Assembly (NCBI GenBank): GCA_002897695.1 | Contig: BDTG01000045.1 | Location: 1 to 64,000 of the forward strand | DNA from: a bacterium BMS3Abin14 | GTDB taxonomy: Bacteria > BMS3Abin14 | DNA: 64,000 nucleotides | Direction of reading: 5' to 3' | Shown: positions 63,643 to 64,000 of the stretch, in pieces | Position numbering within the stretch: the first letter of the stretch is position 1 | Layout: each line of letters starts with the position of its first letter | Made by a program: the position numbers and the translations under genes | Notes under the pieces: generated by a model | Databases searched by the model: none | What the model was told of the DNA's origin: nothing | Seen by the model: only the letters and a program-made list of their open reading frames with translations

Positions 63643-64000
63643 TTATTTGACTTCGAGCCTGGTCTCTCCGGTTTTTTCCTCATCGGTCTTTGGAAGAGTG
63701 ATGCGCAGGACGCCGTCAGCGAATTTCACTACGGCCCTGTCGCCCTTTATCCCGGAAGGAAGGGTCAGGGTTCGGGAGAATCTACCGTATCTTCTCTCCA
63801 TGTAGTACCTGTCATCTCCCTTTTCTTCCTTCTCCTCCCTTTTCTCGCCTTTTATGATAAGGGAGTCGTTCTTCAGTATTACCTCCACATCCTCCCTGTT
63901 AATTCCGGGCAACTCGACCTGGACCTGGATATTTTCCGCCGTATCCACGAGGTCCACGACCGGGTTGAGATAGGCGCTTGAGGTTCCTGTGGACCCCCAG
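63643..64000 (-). CDS. Hsp20 (alpha-crystallin) small heat-shock protein, 5' end cut by the window edge
   Basis: At least 119 residues, continuing past the right edge; the frame is open to 64000 with SSAYLNPVVDLVDTAENIQVQVELPG. ACD signature: ELPGINREDVEVILKNDSLIIKGEKR in part, RRYGRFSRTLTLPSGI, and the A-x-x-x-n-G-V-L motif as AVVKFADGVLRITLPK. The C-terminus lacks an obvious I-x-I motif and ends TRLEVK. ATP-independent holdase in the cytoplasm. No start codon is visible; an internal GTG at 63957 is not the true start. Confidence 0.92.
   Translation of the reverse strand, partial: WGSTGTSSAYLNPVVDLVDTAENIQVQVELPGINREDVEVILKNDSLIIKGEKREEKEEKGDDRYYMERRYGRFSRTLTLPSGIKGDRAVVKFADGVLRITLPKTDEEKTGETRLEVK

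Overview
The window looks like a chromosomal segment of a Gram-negative bacterium of the Desulfobacterota (former Deltaproteobacteria) type. This rests on gene order and is an inference, since I could run no search. Three conserved blocks point that way: rimP-nusA-ylxR-infB-rbfA-truB-rpsO-pnp-M16 peptidase-dut; rpsB-tsf-pyrH-frr-uppS-cdsA-dxr-rseP-ispG-proS; and xseB-ispA-dxs-tlyA-nadK-recN. A Gram-negative envelope is supported by a family 9 (heptosyltransferase-type) glycosyltransferase, lipoprotein-processing genes and a site-2 protease. Isoprenoids come from the MEP pathway (dxs, dxr and ispG are present). Almost all genes are on the minus strand; the exceptions are a DEAD-box helicase and a lipoprotein near the left end, and the DUF445-ileS-lspA-lgt group near the right.

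Layout. Positions 1-7830: an edge-truncated nucleotidyltransferase, a WYL regulator, a DEAD-box RNA helicase, and a run of poorly characterised genes (lipoprotein, degenerate GGDEF protein, two small exported proteins, two membrane proteins and an unknown protein). 7820-13058 plus purB to 14361: purine block purB-purL-purQ-purF, tightly coupled by TGATG-type overlaps. 14464-25921: metallo-hydrolase, dut, M16 peptidase, pnp, rpsO, truB, rbfA, infB, YlxR-L7Ae fusion, nusA, rimP, with a terminator-like hairpin in the leader. 25922-28349: repeat-rich stretch with a LysE-type exporter and a GT9 glycosyltransferase. 28376-38073: translation, nucleotide, phospholipid and isoprenoid genes from rpsB to proS. 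38341-46944: argJ, an atypical response-regulator/GAF/histidine-kinase protein, secA, M23 peptidase, PmbA, GNAT. 46937-53249: recN, nadK, tlyA, dxs, ispA, xseB. 53400-58171 (+): DUF445, ileS, lspA, lgt. 58249-60046: glnB-glnA with a sigma-54 type promoter. 60262-64000: greA, a JAB-DinG helicase fusion and a partial Hsp20.

Most of the window is housekeeping. The parts that ordinary annotation does not explain are: a dispersed intergenic heptamer (AGTCCAG) seen at eight loci, one composite copy of which is inverted around the exporter gene and supplies the C-terminal tail of the glycosyltransferase; a REP-like palindrome; the JAB-DinG fusion; the YlxR-L7Ae fusion; and a degenerate GGDEF protein. 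I saw no tRNA, rRNA, CRISPR array, prophage or intact insertion sequence, and nothing that I can defend as a wholly new multi-gene system.
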